From positions 1 to 64,000 of the forward strand of contig JAEYOM010000123.1 in NCBI GenBank assembly GCA_023411715.1: a DNA stretch of 64,000 nt. Reading direction: 5' to 3'. The stretch is from Bacillota bacterium (lineage in GTDB: Bacteria > Bacillota > Clostridia > Acetivibrionales > DTU013). Shown one piece after another: positions 60,900 to 64,000 of the stretch (its first letter is position 1; every line of letters starts with the position of its first letter). The position numbers and the translations under genes were made by a program. The notes under the pieces were generated by a model that worked only from the letters and a program-made list of their open reading frames with translations, searched no databases and was not told the DNA's origin.

Positions 60900-61508
60900 T
60901 TACTCCTCAGCTTCCAGCTTTCTGACGTACTCACGAATCTCCCCGATACGGTCGTTCGAGAACACTATGCCCTTGATACCGGCCTTTTTTGCTCCTTCGA
61001 TATTCTGTGGCAAATCGTCGAAGAATACCAGATTTTCAGGGCGTTCACCTGTTTTTTGTATGAGCCCCTGATAGATTCCGGCCTCGGGCTTGAAATACCC
61101 CATTTCATATGACAAAAAGTTGTATTCGCTGTGGTCGAAGAAGCCTGTGATTTTCCGCTCGATCGCTACCTTGTGAAATTCGGCAAGATTGCTCAGGATA
61201 TATATCTTTCTGCCCTTCTTCTTTAGATCCAGCATAAGGTCGAAGCCTTCGGGATTTATCCGGAAATAATCGACATGTAACTTGATCCATCCCTCATACG
61301 TAAGGTCCGTCATCACTCTTTTTATGTGTTTCTCGAAGAAATCAACCGCCGCGATCCTTCCTGTTTGGACCTTATAGCTCAGTTCCTCAGCAAATAGAGC
61401 TCTTACCGCCTCTTCATCATATTCGCCTGAGCCGACCAGAAGCTGCACCAATGACTCATGATCATACTTTACAAGTACTCCGCCGATGTCAAAAATATAG
61501 CTGTACAT
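60900..61508 (-). CDS. HAD-superfamily hydrolase (IA type)
   Basis: A 202-residue phosphatase-like enzyme. Motif I is MYSYIFDIGGVLVKYD (nucleophile Asp, with Gly in place of the second Asp, as common in this subgroup); motif II is KIYILSNLAEF (Ser/Thr) and motif III/IV K in YFKPEAGIY and NLVFFDDLPQNIEGAKKAG. The cap domain is small. It probably dephosphorylates a sugar phosphate or is a YihX-like enzyme; the substrate is unknown. The gene lies 10 bp upstream-side of a sugar transferase stop, on the same strand. Confidence 0.9.
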   Translation of the reverse strand: MYSYIFDIGGVLVKYDHESLVQLLVGSGEYDEEAVRALFAEELSYKVQTGRIAAVDFFEKHIKRVMTDLTYEGWIKLHVDYFRINPEGFDLMLDLKKKGRKIYILSNLAEFHKVAIERKITGFFDHSEYNFLSYEMGYFKPEAGIYQGLIQKTGERPENLVFFDDLPQNIEGAKKAGIKGIVFSNDRIGEIREYVRKLEAEE

Positions 61509-61517
61509 AACAATCTC

Positions 61518-62906
61518 CTATAACGTCGTGGCCTTGCTCCTATGTTTTGTCAAATCTCCATTCAGACTAACATTATTCTGATAGACGGCCTTTTTGCCCA
61601 TCAATACTTTAAAAGTCTGCAGTATTAGTTTAATATCCAGCAGCAGGCTGTAATCTTTTATATACAGAAGATCATACCTGAGCTTGTCCACCGGTGTAGT
61701 ATCATACTTTCCGTATATCTGTGCGTATCCCGTGATTCCCGCCTTTACTAGATACCTATTGGCATACTCCGGTATCTCCTTGTTGAACTGTTCAACGAAA
61801 AACGGCCTTTCAGGCCTTGGCCCGACAAAGCTCATATCGCCTTTAAGAACGTTGAAAAGCTGCGGAAGCTCATCTATTCTTAAGTTACGCAATACCCTGC
61901 CCACTCTTGTTATTCTCGGATCATCGCCGTTTGAAAGAACCGGGCCGGTTTCTGCTTCAGCTCCGTCATACATTGTCCTGAACTTGATCACACTAAACTG
62001 TTTATTTCCTACTGTCAGCCGCGTTTGCCGATAGAATACGGGACCTTTCGACGTGAGCTTAACCAGACAAGCTGCCAGCAGCATCAAGGGGCTGGTCAAA
62101 ATAATACCCAAAAATGCTACAACAATATCAAACGTCCTTTTAAAGAAGCGCTGTTCCACTGTAAGTCCCAGTCTATCAACCATAAAAGCAGGCATGTCCT
62201 CGAACTGCACCATCCTGGCACCTGACAAAGAAATTTCAAACAGACGCGGTACAATGTAAACCACTTTTTTTTGTGCCAGGCACTCGGTAATTATTTTCAT
62301 TTTAACGTCATCGGAAACATTGTCGCTGATAAAGACCTCATCTACGTCCTTCAACCGTTTGAACGCTTTATTGATTTCATCCGACGGAATTGTACATTTT
62401 ATGTGAAGTCTCGATTTCTTCAAAGAATGCTCAACCTTATCCAGAATAGAGCCCAGTTCATTCCTTTCCCCTATGACCATAAGATTTAAGTCGCTTACAA
62501 CACGTTTCCTCACGTACAAGACAAAGCCCTTCCATATCAAAAGCAACACAAACTGGATCATAGGTGAAATTACAAGGATCAGCCTCGGAAATGAGAACCC
62601 CTGCAGATAATATGTGATCGTAACAGCTGTAATAGCAAGTAAAAATATCGATTTCAGCAGAGCGACAGCAATTTCCTGCATAGACTTCCTATGGAACTTC
62701 AGAAGCCCAAATATGTCGAAATAAATCAACGCCATTATTGTTATAAACGGCGCGGAAGCTATATAGGGGTTAAAATTGAATGCAGGCAATGTCCAATCGT
62801 AACGAATCAGGAATGCCAGCACATATGCAACATTTATAAGTGCAAGATCTACAAGTATGATTGCTATCTTATAGAATTTTTCAGTCTTTCGAATAAATGC
62901 CAGCAT
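61518..62906 (-). CDS. Polyprenyl-phosphate sugar-1-phosphate transferase (WcaJ/EpsE type)
   Basis: A 462-residue membrane enzyme that begins exopolysaccharide repeat units by moving a sugar phosphate onto undecaprenyl phosphate. Four TM segments form the N-terminal half (about 14-125), followed by a CoA-binding-like segment, a fifth TM helix (about 268-290) and the catalytic domain with KRTFDIVVAFLGIILTSPLML, VGRVLRNLRIDELPQLFNVLKGDMSFVGPRPERP and GITGYAQIYGKYDTTP. The conserved Asp-Glu pair in RIDELPQ is the likely catalytic center. Upstream is a divergent glycosyltransferase 2 gene. Confidence 0.93.
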   Translation of the reverse strand: MLAFIRKTEKFYKIAIILVDLALINVAYVLAFLIRYDWTLPAFNFNPYIASAPFITIMALIYFDIFGLLKFHRKSMQEIAVALLKSIFLLAITAVTITYYLQGFSFPRLILVISPMIQFVLLLIWKGFVLYVRKRVVSDLNLMVIGERNELGSILDKVEHSLKKSRLHIKCTIPSDEINKAFKRLKDVDEVFISDNVSDDVKMKIITECLAQKKVVYIVPRLFEISLSGARMVQFEDMPAFMVDRLGLTVEQRFFKRTFDIVVAFLGIILTSPLMLLAACLVKLTSKGPVFYRQTRLTVGNKQFSVIKFRTMYDGAEAETGPVLSNGDDPRITRVGRVLRNLRIDELPQLFNVLKGDMSFVGPRPERPFFVEQFNKEIPEYANRYLVKAGITGYAQIYGKYDTTPVDKLRYDLLYIKDYSLLLDIKLILQTFKVLMGKKAVYQNNVSLNGDLTKHRSKATTL

Positions 62907-63022
62907 AATTGCCCCTGAAAAAAAATATATAAATTACGTTAACATTATACCTTATTTTTTATAGTTTGTGCATCAATTTGAAATATGCTATTATTAGAAA
63001 AAATGAATTTTTAAGAGGCTGC

Positions 63023-63790
63023 ATGCTGGATTTATCTATTGTGATTGTTACTTATAATAATGAAAAGACTTTGAGACAATGTATTGAAAGTCTGCTCATG
63101 CATCTTTCTGATAAATTGACCTTTCAATTGTACGTGATAGATAATTGTTCATCCGATAAAACTATTAGTATCTTAAAAGAGTTTTCAAACAGTATTATCT
63201 TGATACAAAATGATAAGAATGTCGGGTTCGGCACTGCACATAATCAGATTCTTAGTTTAATTAAATCCAGATATCATCTAGTAGTTAACCCAGATATCGT
63301 TATTGAGAATAATTGTATTGGCGAAATGAAAAAATATATGGATCAACATCAGGAAATCGGTTTGCTTTCGCCGACGATAAAGTACCCCGATGGAAGGATA
63401 CAATACCTGTGCAAAAGGAATCCTACTTTTCTGGATTTATTTATTCGGCTGTTTTTCTCTCACTTATTCTCGAAACGGCAAAGCTATTTTGAAATGAGAG
63501 AGACCGGTTATAATAAGGAATTTGAAATCGAGTACGCAACAGGTTGCTTTATGTTCTTTAGGACAGATATATTCTGTAATCTTAATGGATTTGACGAAAA
63601 ATTTTTTCTATACCTTGAGGACGCTGATATCACCAGACGCGTAAATGAAATCTCCAAAAGCATATTCTACCCTTATAACCACGTTGTGCATGAGTGGCAA
63701 CGCGGATCTCACAAAAGCCTTAAGCTGGCGCTGATAGATATAATGTCGGCCAGGTATTATTTTAATAAATGGGGCTTCAGATTACTTTAA
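63023..63790 (+). CDS. Family 2 glycosyltransferase (rhamnosyltransferase-like)
   Basis: A 255-residue GT-A enzyme. It starts MLDLSIVIVTYNNEKTLRQC, has NDKNVGFGTAHN and the metal-binding phrase VNPDIVI, then GYNKEFEIEYATGCFMFFRTD and the conserved LEDADITRRV. These features fit rhamnosyltransferases that build cell-surface polysaccharide. ATG 63023 has AGAGG 5-8 nt upstream; the longer frame has no SD. It is divergent from the sugar transferase and likely belongs to the same exopolysaccharide locus. Confidence 0.9.
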   Translation: MLDLSIVIVTYNNEKTLRQCIESLLMHLSDKLTFQLYVIDNCSSDKTISILKEFSNSIILIQNDKNVGFGTAHNQILSLIKSRYHLVVNPDIVIENNCIGEMKKYMDQHQEIGLLSPTIKYPDGRIQYLCKRNPTFLDLFIRLFFSHLFSKRQSYFEMRETGYNKEFEIEYATGCFMFFRTDIFCNLNGFDEKFFLYLEDADITRRVNEISKSIFYPYNHVVHEWQRGSHKSLKLALIDIMSARYYFNKWGFRLL

Positions 63791-63870
63791 CATAAATCGT
63801 CTAACTGGATATCTATGATAAACGAAAACGATTCAAACCTATAATGATATGAACTGTTATTATTCATACA

Positions 63871-64000
63871 TTAATTTTTTGTTTCAGGTTCGAACTCGAT
63901 AATTTCGTCTTCAACTTCTTTTTTTGCATTATCGTCGATATTAAGTACTTGCTTGGCCTTTTTCTTAGCTCTGCGCCAAACAATGCCTGCTGCTGCACCA
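63871..64000 (-). CDS. C-terminal part of a protein cut by the window edge
   Basis: The frame is open from the window end and stops at 63871-63873 (TAA). It encodes ...AAAGIVWRRAKKKAKQVLNIDDNAKKEVEDEIIEFEPETKN. The Ala/Gly-Ile-Val part may be the end of a membrane helix, followed by a basic then acidic cytoplasmic tail. It is likely another protein of the polysaccharide locus; no further identification is possible. Confidence 0.55.
   Translation of the reverse strand, partial: GAAAGIVWRRAKKKAKQVLNIDDNAKKEVEDEIIEFEPETKN

Overview
The window looks like a chromosomal segment of an anaerobic, spore-forming, saccharolytic member of the Clostridia (Firmicutes). The evidence is a trimeric electron-bifurcating [FeFe]-hydrogenase operon with two further H-cluster proteins, a cellobiose phosphorylase that I recognise as very close to clostridial enzymes, spore genes (YtvI-like and a YjcZ-like peptide), low-to-middling GC and strong AGGAGG ribosome sites. 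No species is claimed.

Layout. 1-0.8 kb: the 3' end of an IS transposase, then hairpins. 0.8-9.7 kb (minus strand): a hydrogenase locus in two transcription units. The distal unit holds a DRTGG protein, an RsbW-like ATPase, a putative sensory [FeFe]-hydrogenase, a second DRTGG protein and a PHP-domain protein. The proximal unit holds hydC, a HATPase protein, a 2Fe-2S protein, hydB and hydA. Each unit has a sigma-A promoter with a perfect Rex operator (TTGTTAA-N4-TTAACAA), so NADH/NAD+ control is very likely. Unusual palindromic repeats carrying Shine-Dalgarno sequences sit at three gene junctions of this locus. 9.8-21 kb: a secreted stalk-domain protein, cellobiose phosphorylase, a YesMN two-component system, an orphan sugar-binding lipoprotein and ClpE. 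21-31.5 kb: a spore peptide, uvrA and uvrB (each with a LexA box on its promoter), a MocR regulator with its aminotransferase, and an AT-rich Fic protein.

31.7-43.3 kb: aspartate kinase, a TVP38-type membrane protein, a divergent type IIA topoisomerase pair, a LysM-CAP protein, a split ThrE exporter, YtvI and a group B-like [FeFe]-hydrogenase. 43.5-47.2 kb: an AT-rich accessory island (helical protein, transglutaminase, methyltransferase with a possible leader peptide, remnants). 47-54 kb: a DUF255/YyaL-type gene broken by a 21-nt in-frame insert with two stops, and an envelope module (PadR, DUF1700 and two DUF4097 proteins). 52-60 kb: a LysM-GH18 spore-type hydrolase, a zinc-ribbon protein, an acyl-CoA synthetase-like protein, an S41 protease-like protein, and RsuA- and RsmF-type RNA-modifying enzymes. 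60-64 kb: a GH51 arabinofuranosidase remnant, a HAD hydrolase and the start of an exopolysaccharide locus.

The most promising uncharacterised system is the 6.3-9.7 kb signalling module: an H-cluster protein lacking the proton-relay cysteine, joined to DRTGG, PHP and anti-sigma-like ATPase genes under Rex control. Next in interest are the SD-carrying repeats in the hydrogenase locus and the tandem terminator-like modules in the uvrA leader. All calls come from reading the sequence; no database search was run.
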